64,000 nucleotides of DNA from Castellaniella sp041677825 (GCF_041677825.1 NZ_JBAYPG010000003.1:62001-126000); one strand, 5' to 3'. Shown: positions 35,576-44,563, counted from the first letter of the stretch. The notes: generated by a model not told the origin, from the letters alone. Numbers and translations are program-made.

Positions 35576-36361
35576 TCAGCGGCCCGGGCCAAAGGCAGCC
35601 CATGGGTCGGCGGTTCTGGGCGGCGCATCATCGACGCGCTGTTCGCAGTCGAGCAGATGAAGGTGCATCGCGCTGCGCGCCCTGGCGGCATCCCGGGCTT
35701 CCAGACTCGCGAGCAGATCCCGATGCTCATGGTACGAACAGGTACTGTCTTCGGCCTGATCGCCCAGGGCGATGATGAGCGTCGTGCGCGCACACAGGCT
35801 GGCCAGCAGGTCGGACAGTTCCTGGTTGCCCAGCAGGCGGGCCAATGCCACATGGAAGGCATTGGACAGCCGCAACCAGCTGATCCGGTCGCCCTGCTCG
35901 AATGCCTGCTGCTCGCGCTCGACCATGTCGTGCAGTGGCTGCAGGCGCGCGGGCAGGTCATCGAGTTGCACCAGCTGGTCGATGACCACGCATTCCAGCC
36001 AGCGGCGCAGCGTGAACACTTCATGGATCTCTTTTCGCGAGGCCTGCCACACCGTGGCCCCGCGGTTGGGGGCCAGCGACACGATGCGGTCATGGGCCAG
36101 TTCGGCGAGCGCCGCGCGCACGGTGCCACGCGAACAGTTGAATATGTCGCACAGGCGGGCCTCGGTCAGGCGGGCACCGGGCAACAGCCGCCGGTCCATG
36201 GCGGCATCGAAGATCTCGCGATACACGCGATCCACCTCGGCGCGATCCCGCGTGCCTGCGCGGCCACGCAGGCTGGAGGCACGTGGAGCCTGCAGCGCAG
36301 CGTCTGCAGGGCGAGGAGGTGAAATCCGAAGCATAAGGGGACCCGACAGGTGTTCCATCAT
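35576..36361 (-). CDS. GntR-family (FadR subgroup) transcriptional regulator of the ureide cluster
   Basis: About 261 residues. An N-terminal winged helix (ILPGARL-type stretch LLPGARLTEARLCDIFNCSRGTVRAALAELAHDRIV) is followed by an all-helical FCD ligand domain with R-x-x-x-E (LRRWLECVVID), FHVALARLLGN and the C-terminal HEHRDLLASLEARD metal-site histidines. Such proteins usually repress until a metabolite binds. The start is either ATG 36361 or the next codon. The gene is divergent from hiuH-puuD and precedes puuE-alc, so the natural inference is that it controls the whole urate/allantoin cluster in response to a ureide. The ligand is unknown. Confidence 0.88.
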   Translation of the reverse strand: MMEHLSGPLMLRISPPRPADAALQAPRASSLRGRAGTRDRAEVDRVYREIFDAAMDRRLLPGARLTEARLCDIFNCSRGTVRAALAELAHDRIVSLAPNRGATVWQASRKEIHEVFTLRRWLECVVIDQLVQLDDLPARLQPLHDMVEREQQAFEQGDRISWLRLSNAFHVALARLLGNQELSDLLASLCARTTLIIALGDQAEDSTCSYHEHRDLLASLEARDAARARSAMHLHLLDCEQRVDDAPPRTADPWAAFGPGR

Positions 36362-36371
36362 GAAGCGAAGA

Positions 36372-36420
36372 ATTGTTGACAATTATTGTGTACCAAGTGA
36401 AAATCGTCAACATCTATTGT
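36372..36420. promoter_or_regulatory. face-to-face promoters and repeated half-sites between the GntR gene and hiuH
   Basis: On the plus strand TTGACA (36376-36381), a 17-bp spacer and GAAAAT (36399-36404) form a promoter toward hiuH. On the minus strand TTGACG, a 17-bp spacer and AATAAT span 36410-36382, so the two promoters lie over the same DNA. The palindrome ATTGT-TG-ACAAT covers 36372-36383, with further ATTGT half-sites at 36385-36389 and 36416-36420. This is the likely binding region of the GntR protein. Confidence 0.7.
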
Positions 36421-36451
36421 CCACGATACGCCTTTGCCGGCGCCTGTCTTC

Positions 36452-36805
36452 ATGGGAAAGCTCACCACGCATGTACTGGATACTGTCCACGGCGTGCCCG
36501 CACAGAATGTCCAGTTGCGCCTGTTCCGTCTCGAGGGTGGCCAGCACACGCTGTTGTGCAAGACCCGCACCAACCATGACGGCCGCTGTGACGCGCCCCT
36601 GCTGGAAGGCGCATCCTTCACCGCAGGCACCTACGAACTGGTGTTCGAGGCCGGTGACTACTTTGCCGGCAAGGGCTTGATCCTGCCCGAACCGCGCTTT
36701 GTCGATCAGGTGGTGCTGCGTTTCGGCGTGGCCCATCCCGAGCAGAACTATCACGTGCCTCTGGTCGTCACCCCCTGGACCTGGTCCACATACCGCGGCA
36801 GCTGA
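36452..36805 (+). CDS. hiuH: 5-hydroxyisourate hydrolase (transthyretin-like)
   Basis: The 117-residue protein MGKLTTHVLDTVHGVPAQNV ... TWSTYRGS has the conserved N-terminal His7, the transthyretin fold signature and the C-terminal YRGS tetrapeptide that marks HIU hydrolases. It converts 5-hydroxyisourate, the product of urate oxidation, to OHCU. ATG 36452 is the family start; a TTG upstream lengthens the frame without support. It is followed after 39 bases by puuD, which makes its substrate. Confidence 0.96.
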   Translation: MGKLTTHVLDTVHGVPAQNVQLRLFRLEGGQHTLLCKTRTNHDGRCDAPLLEGASFTAGTYELVFEAGDYFAGKGLILPEPRFVDQVVLRFGVAHPEQNYHVPLVVTPWTWSTYRGS

Positions 36806-36844
36806 ACCTTGCCCGGCTGCTCCGGGCCATCGGGAGACAGATTC

Positions 36845-38065
36845 ATGGGGAGCTTTTTTCTCGAATACGGCAACCTGCTGCTGCGTTGGCTGCACGTGAT
36901 CGCCGCCATCGCCTGGATCGGCGAATCCATTTATTTCGTGATGCTCGACCTGAGCCTGCGCCCGCCCAAGTCCGCCCTGGGCCAGCAGACAGGCGCCCAT
37001 GGCGAACTGTGGGCGGTACACGGCGGCGGCTTCTACCACAACCAGAAGTACCTGACCAACCCGCCCGAACTGCCCGATGACCTGCACTGGGCCTTCTGGA
37101 AGGCATATACCACCTGGCTCTCGGGCTTCGGGCTGTTCACGTTGCTGTACCTGCTGCGCGCCGACATCTATCTGATCAATCCGGCCAGCCCCTGGGAGTG
37201 GGCCCGCAACATGAACGGCACCGAGGCCGGGCTGCTCGCCGTACTGTTCCTGATCGTCGGCTACAACGTGTACTCGCGCCTGTGCCGCATCATCAGCCCG
37301 AGCGTGAATCACGATGGCTGGCTGAGCCTGGCCGTCGGCGTCATGATGATCATCGTCGCCTGGCTCAGCGTACAGATCTTTCCCGGCCGGGCCGCCTTCC
37401 TGATCACCGGCGCCCTGATGGCCACCTGCATGTCGGCCAACGTGTTCTTCTGGGTGATCCCCGGGCAGCGGCGCATGGTCAAGGCGCTGAAAGCGGGCGA
37501 AACACCCAACCCGCTCGACGGTGCGTGGGGCAAGCAGCGCTCGGTGCACAACACCTACTTCACCCTGCCGGTCATCTTCCTGATGCTCAGCAACCATTAT
37601 TCGTTCACCTACACGAACGAATACGCCTGGGTCATCATGGCCCTGTTCATCTTTGCGGGCGCCCTCATCCGGCAATACTTCGTCCTGCGCCACACTGGCC
37701 GCAATGACCTGCGCTTTCCGCTGGCCGGCATTGTGCTGCTGGCGGTGATCGGCTGGCTGGCGGCACCGTCTTCAGACGCTGGCGCCCTGGCCATGGGCGA
37801 TCCGGGCGCCGAGCGGGTCACCGCCACCCGCGTGCACGACATCGTTCAGGCGCGCTGCACCGAATGCCATTCCGCCAGGCCCACGCAGCCGGGTTTCGCG
37901 GCGGCCCCGGCCGGAGTCCTGCTGGATACCAAAGACCAGCTCATGCAACACGCCGGGCAGGTCAAGGATGTGGTTGCCAGCAACTACATGCCGTTGGCCA
38001 ATCTGACACAGATGACGCCCGCAGAGCGCGCCCTGATTGCCCGCTGGAGCGGCCAGCCCGAATAG
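36845..38065 (+). CDS. puuD: PuuD-type membrane urate oxidase with C-terminal cytochrome c domain
   Basis: The 406-residue protein has about eight membrane spans, beginning GNLLLRWLHVIAAIAWIGES, and the family stretch GGGFYHNQKY. A C-terminal heme c domain starts at C338 (CTECH) with a candidate axial Met382. Proteins of this class oxidise urate to 5-hydroxyisourate and are thought to hand electrons to a respiratory cytochrome rather than to oxygen as soluble uricase does. ATG 36845 has a good GGGAGA ribosome binding site. The stop is followed by the convergent pilus operon. Confidence 0.93.
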   Translation: MGSFFLEYGNLLLRWLHVIAAIAWIGESIYFVMLDLSLRPPKSALGQQTGAHGELWAVHGGGFYHNQKYLTNPPELPDDLHWAFWKAYTTWLSGFGLFTLLYLLRADIYLINPASPWEWARNMNGTEAGLLAVLFLIVGYNVYSRLCRIISPSVNHDGWLSLAVGVMMIIVAWLSVQIFPGRAAFLITGALMATCMSANVFFWVIPGQRRMVKALKAGETPNPLDGAWGKQRSVHNTYFTLPVIFLMLSNHYSFTYTNEYAWVIMALFIFAGALIRQYFVLRHTGRNDLRFPLAGIVLLAVIGWLAAPSSDAGALAMGDPGAERVTATRVHDIVQARCTECHSARPTQPGFAAAPAGVLLDTKDQLMQHAGQVKDVVASNYMPLANLTQMTPAERALIARWSGQPE

Positions 38066-38125
38066 GCCCGGGTACGCCACCACCCACCCTGCCGAATCAG
38101 GCCCTGGGCAGGCCCGGCCAACGCA

Positions 38126-38142
38126 GCCTGCCGGGGGCAGGC
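38126..38142. other. GC-rich hairpin between convergent puuD and pilV
   Basis: GCCTGCC and GGCAGGC, with a three-base loop, lie between the two convergent stop codons. No T-run follows on either strand, so intrinsic termination is uncertain. Confidence 0.35.
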
Positions 38143-38147
38143 CTGGC

Positions 38148-39263
38148 TCAACGCGCCACGCAGATGTAGCCCAGGGTCAAGCCTTCGCTGCTCATCGCCG
38201 CGCCCGATTCGGATACGCGCACCATCAGATAGGCCGCTGGGCAGGTGCACGTACCCGTCACCGGGTTGGCGGTCGACACGCCCGCTGCATCGACACACCC
38301 GCGCCGGTTGTTGGTCAGGTAACCCCCTCCATCGGGCCGCAGGAGCGCGCGCCACAGGCCGCCGCGGCACTCCATCAGGCCCGGACCGGAGCGCGATCGC
38401 CCCAGGGCCCCATCTGCGGCGCAGGCCTGCCCTTCGGCCCAGAGGTTCTCCAGCACCAGGCCATCGGCCGCAACCAGGTGCGAGCCGCTGCGCATGCGCC
38501 CCTGAACAGTGGCATCACCCTGGAAATCCGGATCCCGGACATCGCCGACCCGGAGGAAATCGGCATGATCGAAGCCCGGTTCGGGTGGCTGCGGATCACC
38601 AGGCCCCTCGGGCGGCAGGACATCTGGCGGCTCCCCACCAGGGGCGGCGAGGTCTACCCAGGTCGCCAGCAATGCCACCGTTCCCTGCGTGACCTCGCTG
38701 CCCCACGAAGCAGGCACAGGCCAGCGCACACCGGAACCGGACAGGACGACGGGCTGTGCGGACCAGGACACCAGGCCATGCCCCTGTGCCGCCACCAGCC
38801 ATTCAGCGATCAGAGCCTCATCCACCTGGCCGGAACGCGTGAGCAATGGGGCCTGCACATGCACCAGGCCCTGGACAGGGCATGGCACCTGCGTACAGCC
38901 GGCGGCTGGCACCACGCGCAGGGTCAATTGCTGCCCCATTGGACCAATGGCCTGCCACGAAGCCGGCAGCAAGCCCACCGCCTGCAGTTCGGACCACCGC
39001 GGGCTGGACCAGGCCGCGAAGCCCCGGGCTGCCAGCGCATTGTCGGCCGGCAGCCGGGCCAGTTCGGGCCCGTGCCGGGCCAGGTACGCCGAAGCCGCAG
39101 CATGTGCCGTCAGCATCCAGGTGGCCAGCGAGCGCGCCTGCAGATCACGACTGCGGCGCGCCCATTCATGCCCGCCCCAGACGGCCAGGGCCAGCGTGAT
39201 GGCCGTGACCAGCATGAGTTCGAACAACAGCGAGCCCACCTGGGACCTGCGCTCAGGTGACAT
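38148..39263 (-). CDS. pilV: PilV-like minor pilin / pilus tip protein of a type IVb pilus
   Basis: The 371-residue protein starts with a type IV prepilin leader. Cleavage is expected after G10 in RRSQVGSLLFELMLVTAITL, leaving Glu at mature position 5. The body resembles R64-type PilV, and the C terminus is rich in paired cysteines (GCVDAAGVS, GTCTCPAAYL, LGYICVAR) as in the variable tip domain. PilV is a tip adhesin that selects recipient surfaces in R64. It is the last gene of the pil operon and overlaps pilS by 11 bases. There is no rci recombinase and no set of alternative C-terminal cassettes, so no shufflon. ATG 39263 is chosen from the prepilin signal. Confidence 0.8.
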   Translation of the reverse strand: MSPERRSQVGSLLFELMLVTAITLALAVWGGHEWARRSRDLQARSLATWMLTAHAAASAYLARHGPELARLPADNALAARGFAAWSSPRWSELQAVGLLPASWQAIGPMGQQLTLRVVPAAGCTQVPCPVQGLVHVQAPLLTRSGQVDEALIAEWLVAAQGHGLVSWSAQPVVLSGSGVRWPVPASWGSEVTQGTVALLATWVDLAAPGGEPPDVLPPEGPGDPQPPEPGFDHADFLRVGDVRDPDFQGDATVQGRMRSGSHLVAADGLVLENLWAEGQACAADGALGRSRSGPGLMECRGGLWRALLRPDGGGYLTNNRRGCVDAAGVSTANPVTGTCTCPAAYLMVRVSESGAAMSSEGLTLGYICVAR

Positions 39264-39867
39264 GGAATTCGAACTGATTGACATCACCTTTGGCACAGGC
39301 GGCTTCGGTCGCCAGCGCACTGTAGGGTGCCGTGGCGCTCTTGACCGTGGCCCCGGCCCCCTCGCCCGAGCCCACCGTGATGCTGTCGGCAAGGCGCTGC
39401 AATACCGAGGCGATCGACGGGCACGCGGCATGATTGACCTTCTTGAGCCGCAGTACAAAGCCCTTGCCCGAATCCTCGGACGCGACTTCGACTGTGCCGT
39501 CACTGCCCAGCCCGTGCAGGACGGTGTTGGCCGCTGTTTTGGTGAGCACAGAAGAATCGATCACCTGGGCGGCCAGATTGCCGACCCCGATGCCCTGATA
39601 GGGCGCACCCGATGATGTCCCCGCATTGATGCGCATGTGCACGATGAAGCGCGCGAGTTCCTGGCCCACCTTGGGCACCTTGTTCTCGAGCACATAGTTG
39701 CCGATGGCCGGGATCCCCACGACCGCGATCAGCAGGATGATGGCCGTGACGATCGAGACCTCGATCAGGGAGAAGCCGGCCTGCCGCGAGCGTCGTCTGA
39801 GCGGTACCGCGACCAGACGGGAATCGGTGCCTGCCCTTGCAGCCTGCACCCGGGATTGGCTGTGCAT
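39253..39867 (-). CDS. pilS: type IVb major prepilin PilS
   Basis: The 204-residue protein has a prepilin leader of about 31 residues with cleavage after G31 in RSRQAGFSLIEVSIVTAIIL; Glu36 is mature position 5. The C-terminal half has four to five cysteine-spaced segments typical of a disulfide-stabilised head (HAACPSI, EAACAKG). The long leader is characteristic of class b pilins. It is the predicted main subunit. No prepilin peptidase gene lies in the operon, so processing needs a peptidase encoded elsewhere. It is downstream of pilR by 56 bases. Confidence 0.85.
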   Translation of the reverse strand: MHSQSRVQAARAGTDSRLVAVPLRRRSRQAGFSLIEVSIVTAIILLIAVVGIPAIGNYVLENKVPKVGQELARFIVHMRINAGTSSGAPYQGIGVGNLAAQVIDSSVLTKTAANTVLHGLGSDGTVEVASEDSGKGFVLRLKKVNHAACPSIASVLQRLADSITVGSGEGAGATVKSATAPYSALATEAACAKGDVNQFEFHVT

Positions 39868-39923
39868 ATGATCTCCTTTGCCGCAACCGCGGCGTCAGTA
39901 CAGCGTCGGTTTGAATCAGCCGC

Positions 39924-41072
39924 TCAGGCGACCGCGTGAAACATCATCCAGCCCCGCCGAAGCTCGTCTATTACGGCGTAATGCCACAGACCCAGGCCCA
40001 TGACCACAGCGACGCCGGCCAGCAGTATGGCCCAGCGCAGCATCTGGGCCTGGGCCCGCATGCGCTGCAGCCAGCGCCCCGCCATCCGCTCGTGCACCAC
40101 CTGCAGGCCCTGCTGCAGACCCTGCGCAGCGACCATGTCTTCGAAATACCAGTACAGATCGGGATCCAGCAGACCGGTATCGAATGCCGCTGCACTGGTC
40201 AGGCCCTGATCGATACGCCACACCATCTCGCGCAGGTGGCGGGCCAGCCACGGACTGGCCTCTTCGAGAAAAACCACGATGACAGGGCGCAACTGGCTGG
40301 ATTGGCCGGACTCGGGCACGAGCAGGATGGCCACCAGGGCCAGGAAACGCATGGCCTGAACCTGCCGATAGAGCTTCCAGGGCCCGTGACGGTCGAGCCG
40401 TACCCGCCATGGGCCATGGGTGCGCGGCATGGCGTGCCAGGCAGCGACCAGGAGTGCAAAAGCCACTGGGCAGAGCAGGAAACCCCAACGACGCAAGGTC
40501 TGCGCAAGAGCAAACAGTGCCCGGCTCCAGTCACCCAGGTAGGCGGGCGGCAAACCACTGAACGCCTGTTGCAGGGACGGCACCGTCCACCAGGCCATGG
40601 CGGGCAACAGGGCCGACAGCAGCAGCAGCGCGAGGGCCGCCACGGCCAGGGTTTCCCAGAGCAGATCACGTGCCTGCCCCAGCAAGGCCAGATGCCTGGC
40701 AAGCGCGGCAAACGCAGCCAGCAAACGGGCATTGCCATGCGCCTGTACGGTACGGATCAGGGCCAGTTCGTCACGCGGGAAGCAGCCCAGCCAGGTGGCA
40801 TGCAGATCGCCACCACCCGCCTCGCAGCGACGCGCCCAGAGCACCGACAAGCGGCCGCGCACGGTGTTCGCACCGTGGCGCTGGGCATCACGATCGAACA
40901 GTTCGCGAATGGTCAGGCGACCCTGGGAACCCCGCAGCACCGCCTGGAGATAGTCGTAATAGTCAGCCCGACGCGCTGCGAATCGCCAGGCATCCAGGCC
41001 CGAGAGGCCACCGGCCAGCAGACTGGATCCTGCACGTGCCCACCGCGGGCCATGCCCGCGGGTCGAGCTCAT
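39924..41072 (-). CDS. pilR: PilR-like inner-membrane platform protein (T2SS GspF family)
   Basis: The 382-residue protein has the two-lobe GspF layout with hydrophobic spans near residues 140-165 (TLAVAALALLLLSALLPAMAW), 205-225 and the C terminus (AILLAGVAVVMGLGLWHY). It would form the membrane base that couples the ATPase to pilus assembly. ATG 41072 overlaps the pilQ stop by four bases (ATGA), so translation is coupled; the longer frame reads antisense to pilQ content. Named from operon order and family, as in R64. Confidence 0.82.
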   Translation of the reverse strand: MSSTRGHGPRWARAGSSLLAGGLSGLDAWRFAARRADYYDYLQAVLRGSQGRLTIRELFDRDAQRHGANTVRGRLSVLWARRCEAGGGDLHATWLGCFPRDELALIRTVQAHGNARLLAAFAALARHLALLGQARDLLWETLAVAALALLLLSALLPAMAWWTVPSLQQAFSGLPPAYLGDWSRALFALAQTLRRWGFLLCPVAFALLVAAWHAMPRTHGPWRVRLDRHGPWKLYRQVQAMRFLALVAILLVPESGQSSQLRPVIVVFLEEASPWLARHLREMVWRIDQGLTSAAAFDTGLLDPDLYWYFEDMVAAQGLQQGLQVVHERMAGRWLQRMRAQAQMLRWAILLAGVAVVMGLGLWHYAVIDELRRGWMMFHAVA

Positions 41073-42754
41073 GGTGCCCCCGTGGCGCACGGCAGCCCCA
41101 GCCGCAGCATCATGGTCTCGAAGGCCATGAAGCGCGGCTCCACATCGCGCGGATCGACACCGCCCTGGGCCACCTTCTGCATGGCATGGGCCATGGCGCT
41201 GCAGACGCGGTGCGGTACGTGCGCGACGCCATCGCCCGGGTCGGCGGACGCCAGGCCCGGCTCGAGGAATTCGGCCGCAACGGTACGCCCTGAATACCCG
41301 TAGAGTTCGGGCAGGGCCCCGGCCCGGCAGGTTGCACAGCCTTGTGGATTGCGCAAGCGGATACCCGCCATATCGAGGGCCCACAGCCGCTGCACCCAGC
41401 CCAGCCACTGCTGCCAATAGGCAGCTGATGGCCCCCGAAGCTGCTGGCGCACCAATTCGGGCACGCTCAGGGGCCGCGCGCAGGCAGCGCACAGCTGCGG
41501 CAACAGAACCTGGTGCACCATGAGCTTGAGCATGCCCGGCGCAAGCAGGAAGTCGCGCGGAATGGCGATGAAGTCGGACGCCAGCCGGTCAATGATGGTC
41601 TGGGCGCAGGACGCATGTACCGTGGTATACAGATTGACGCCCGAACCCACCAGATCCATGAAGGCACGCGCACTGTCCTTGTCGCGGATTTCACCGAGCA
41701 GCACGTCGGTCATGGCCGAGCGCTTCAGCGTGCGCAGCTTGGCGGCGTACTGTTCGCGTGCGTCCTGGTCGAGATTGCGGCCCAGGCTGTTCTGTACCGC
41801 GCCCCGTATGCGGTATTCGACGGGCTCTTCGAGCGTGATGATCTTGCGGTCCTCGGGCAGGCGCCGGATCAGGGTGGCCAGGGTGGTGGACTTGCCTGAA
41901 CCCACAGCCCCAGCCAGGATCACAGCCCCCCCTTCGGATCGCATCACCCGATCGAAGCACGCAATCTGGTCGGCCCTGTAGCCCAGCGAAGCCAGGCTGA
42001 CCACCTGGTCGGCGGCATCGCGGGCCAAAAAGCGCAGGCAAACGCTTGGGCCCCGTTCGGCCGCCAGCGAAGCCCAGCGCAACACATAGCTGCAGCCATC
42101 GACCTGACGCACCAGCATCCCCTGCTGCTCGCGCAATGGATCGAAGACCGCCCCATTGCCGCCCTGGATATCCATCCAGGCCACCGACAACACGTCGAGC
42201 AGCAAAGCCGTAGGCAACTGGCGAAACGGTTCGGGTGCCACGTAACGCCCCATCACGGTATAGCGCACTTCGGATTCTTCGGCATCCTTGAGGATGTTCA
42301 GATGCAGGTCAGTGGCCTGATGCCGCACCCCCCATTCCACCAGGTCCTGGAACACGCCGGCCAACGCCGTAGGGGTCCGCTCGCTGCCAGCCACAGGGGC
42401 CATGCGCTGCAGGCCCTTGCGCGCCAGCGCAAGCAGCAGGGGAGCGGGAAGAATGAAACGGGAGGGCTCGGACAGACGGCATCCGCGACTGACCAGACTG
42501 CGCTCGAGCGCATCGGCCTGATCACTGCCTACGTGATCGGGATGCGCCAGAATGGTCACTGTATCGTCATCGCGCTCGACCGGACAGAGGCGCTCGGCCA
42601 GTTGCTCGACACCATGTTCGCGATGCAGCAACCGCCGGATGGCCGGACGCAATGCGGCGAGATCGGCAGCATGAGCCACCGTACCCGCGCGCGCCGGATC
42701 GAATGGCCGCTGGTTTTCCGAAAGGAACAGGGCAAGGGCAGGCCAGGCTTTCAT
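41069..42754 (-). CDS. pilQ: PilQ-type assembly ATPase (GspE/VirB11-like secretion ATPase)
   Basis: The 561-residue protein carries an N-terminal domain and a GspE-type ATPase core. Walker A is GAVGSGKSTT at about 282-291, the Asp box is ITLEEPVEY, Walker B is VLLGEIRDKDSA, and the His box is TTVHASC. A tetracysteine pair (CAAC and CATC) near the C-terminal third fits the zinc-binding C4 motif of assembly ATPases. It energises pilus polymerisation. ATG 42754 overlaps the pilP stop (ATGA). No retraction ATPase is present. Note that in this naming PilQ is an ATPase, unlike the secretin PilQ of type IVa pili. Confidence 0.87.
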   Translation of the reverse strand: MKAWPALALFLSENQRPFDPARAGTVAHAADLAALRPAIRRLLHREHGVEQLAERLCPVERDDDTVTILAHPDHVGSDQADALERSLVSRGCRLSEPSRFILPAPLLLALARKGLQRMAPVAGSERTPTALAGVFQDLVEWGVRHQATDLHLNILKDAEESEVRYTVMGRYVAPEPFRQLPTALLLDVLSVAWMDIQGGNGAVFDPLREQQGMLVRQVDGCSYVLRWASLAAERGPSVCLRFLARDAADQVVSLASLGYRADQIACFDRVMRSEGGAVILAGAVGSGKSTTLATLIRRLPEDRKIITLEEPVEYRIRGAVQNSLGRNLDQDAREQYAAKLRTLKRSAMTDVLLGEIRDKDSARAFMDLVGSGVNLYTTVHASCAQTIIDRLASDFIAIPRDFLLAPGMLKLMVHQVLLPQLCAACARPLSVPELVRQQLRGPSAAYWQQWLGWVQRLWALDMAGIRLRNPQGCATCRAGALPELYGYSGRTVAAEFLEPGLASADPGDGVAHVPHRVCSAMAHAMQKVAQGGVDPRDVEPRFMAFETMMLRLGLPCATGAP

Positions 42755-43308
42755 GGCTGCCCCCAACCCAGAAGCATCCTGAGACACAGCGAATGCCGAT
42801 CCGTGCCGCGCTCGAGTTGCACACAGGCGCCATTCATGTCCCGCAGCCGAAACACCCCGGAATCGCCAAAATGACCCGCAGGCCACGCCTGCCCGCGAAC
42901 ATACAGATAGGCACGCCGATCGACGTGGACTTCAGCCAGCAAGGCCGAACCCACCCCATACAGCGCAACCAGCCGCGGTTCATCGATGGCACCGGGGCTG
43001 GCACCCGATGCAGCGGCGACACCGGAGCCCGGACGTGGACGGTCCATGGCCTCGCGCAGATCGTCCTGCATCAGTTCGTGCACGGACTGCATCTCCCAGG
43101 ACCGTATGGCCTGCCCCGCACCCGCATCGGCTGGCGGCACACCGGAGGGTGTCGAGTCATTCGAGCCTGCCTCATCGACCTGCTGCCCAACATTCGCAAC
43201 CGAAGACGCAACGCGAGCGGCATGGCCAGCCGTCTGGGCGTGGGCGGGCAGCGGCGAGCAGCACAACGCCAAAAGGCTGCCCAGCAGGTATTCACGAGCC
43301 ATTTTCAT
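42751..43308 (-). CDS. pilP: PilP-like periplasmic pilus assembly protein
   Basis: The 185-residue protein has a signal peptide (MKMAREYLLGSLLALCCSPL with PAHA before cleavage) and a short C-terminal domain ending LLGWGQP. The order pilO-pilP-pilQ and the size fit R64-type PilP. Its exact role is unknown in the family; it is thought to act in the periplasm in assembly. It overlaps pilO by 17 bases and pilQ by four. Confidence 0.7.
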   Translation of the reverse strand: MKMAREYLLGSLLALCCSPLPAHAQTAGHAARVASSVANVGQQVDEAGSNDSTPSGVPPADAGAGQAIRSWEMQSVHELMQDDLREAMDRPRPGSGVAAASGASPGAIDEPRLVALYGVGSALLAEVHVDRRAYLYVRGQAWPAGHFGDSGVFRLRDMNGACVQLERGTDRHSLCLRMLLGWGQP

Positions 43309-44560
43309 AGATCACCCCTTCAAGCCGCAAGGTCAGGCGGCTGGTACGCAGATCGGGCCGTACCCCGGTTGTCACCACCAGGGACAGCTTGTGCCAGGAC
43401 ACCGATTCCACCATCGATGTCAACAGGAACCCGGACCGCAAGGGGCCCTCGACCTGCAGCCCGCGCATTGAAATGGCCGGCAACCCGGAGGATGGTTCGG
43501 CAAGCGGCTGACCCTCGGCATCCTGTGGCGCTGCGACGGACAAAGTGTGCGCGGGTTCGAGATGCAGACGGTGAAACGCCGGCAGACTGGCCTGCAAAGC
43601 GCTGGACCAGTCGCGCGTGACCCAGTGGGCCCGGGGCAGAGCGGCCGGCGTAACCTGCCGGGCGGGCACGGAGACGGACCATATCGCCCGCGCGCGGTCG
43701 AGACTGGAAAATTCGAGGGCCCAGGTACCGGGCGCATGCTCGAGCAGACCACGATTGTCGGCGCCCTGAGCCTGGCGTCGGTAATCTGCCTGGCAGGACC
43801 AGGACGCACCACCCATGTGTGGCTGACAATGCACTTCGAGCAGGTCCCAGCCGGCCAGGCGCACCGGCTGCCGATACAGCGTCTGCAGCAATGCCCGGGT
43901 ACCGGCGGCGCCATGGATGAAACGACCGTGCAGAGCCTGATCGAGCGCCTCTTGCCAGAGCACCGCAGGCGGCGTCGCGTGGGAAATCGCCGTATTCTGG
44001 GCGGCCTGGGTATGCAGCCATGCCGCTGCGCCCAGCGCCAGGCCGAACGGTACGCCATACCGCCGCACGGGCGATGAGCGCACCGGCTGCATAGCCAGAT
44101 CGGGCGTAGCCTGGCTGGCCAACGTGTGCAGAAGCGCTTGAACGCCCGCTGGATCCGGTGCAGGAAGCATCTCGAGGCCGGGGCATGCCAGACGCATGGC
44201 CTGCATCGAAGCGAGCGCCAGTTCGAGACTGGGATAGCTGCGGTCCCCGCGCACCAATGCCACCCCCTGGTGCGCAGCCAGCACGTGCCAGGTCTGCGTA
44301 TCGAGGGCCAGTATGCAGGCCCTGGAGCCCTCTGGGTACAGGCGGGCCCACAAATCGGCAAGCGACCAGCAACGGCCCCGCCCAGGTACACCGCGCGCCA
44401 GACCCAGCGCCGCAGGCGGCTCGCCGGACCACACCACCAGGGTGGCCCCGAGACGGCGCGCCTGGGCGCGACTGAATGCAGATTCGGCCAGGACCGGAAC
44501 CCAATCGAGCCCGCACAGGAGCTTTTTCTGATCGACCAGCAGGACGCGGGCGGCGCGCAT
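43292..44560 (-). CDS. pilO: PilO-like pilus assembly protein of type IVb system
   Basis: The 422-residue protein starts MRAARVLLVDQKKLLCGLDW, has a membrane span in the middle (YGVPFGLALGAAAWLHTQ) and a large C-terminal part. The size, topology (cytoplasmic actin-like/PilM-like front plus anchor plus periplasmic back) and place between the secretin and PilP match the PilO2 family of R64-like pili. It would help build the inner-membrane complex. Start ATG 44560 follows pilN by three bases. Confidence 0.75.
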   Translation of the reverse strand: MRAARVLLVDQKKLLCGLDWVPVLAESAFSRAQARRLGATLVVWSGEPPAALGLARGVPGRGRCWSLADLWARLYPEGSRACILALDTQTWHVLAAHQGVALVRGDRSYPSLELALASMQAMRLACPGLEMLPAPDPAGVQALLHTLASQATPDLAMQPVRSSPVRRYGVPFGLALGAAAWLHTQAAQNTAISHATPPAVLWQEALDQALHGRFIHGAAGTRALLQTLYRQPVRLAGWDLLEVHCQPHMGGASWSCQADYRRQAQGADNRGLLEHAPGTWALEFSSLDRARAIWSVSVPARQVTPAALPRAHWVTRDWSSALQASLPAFHRLHLEPAHTLSVAAPQDAEGQPLAEPSSGLPAISMRGLQVEGPLRSGFLLTSMVESVSWHKLSLVVTTGVRPDLRTSRLTLRLEGVIYENGS

Positions 44561-44563
44561 GGT

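Noticed and set aside
36407..37693. Long minus-strand open frame of 428 residues
   Set aside because: Antisense to hiuH and puuD, which are clearly the real genes.
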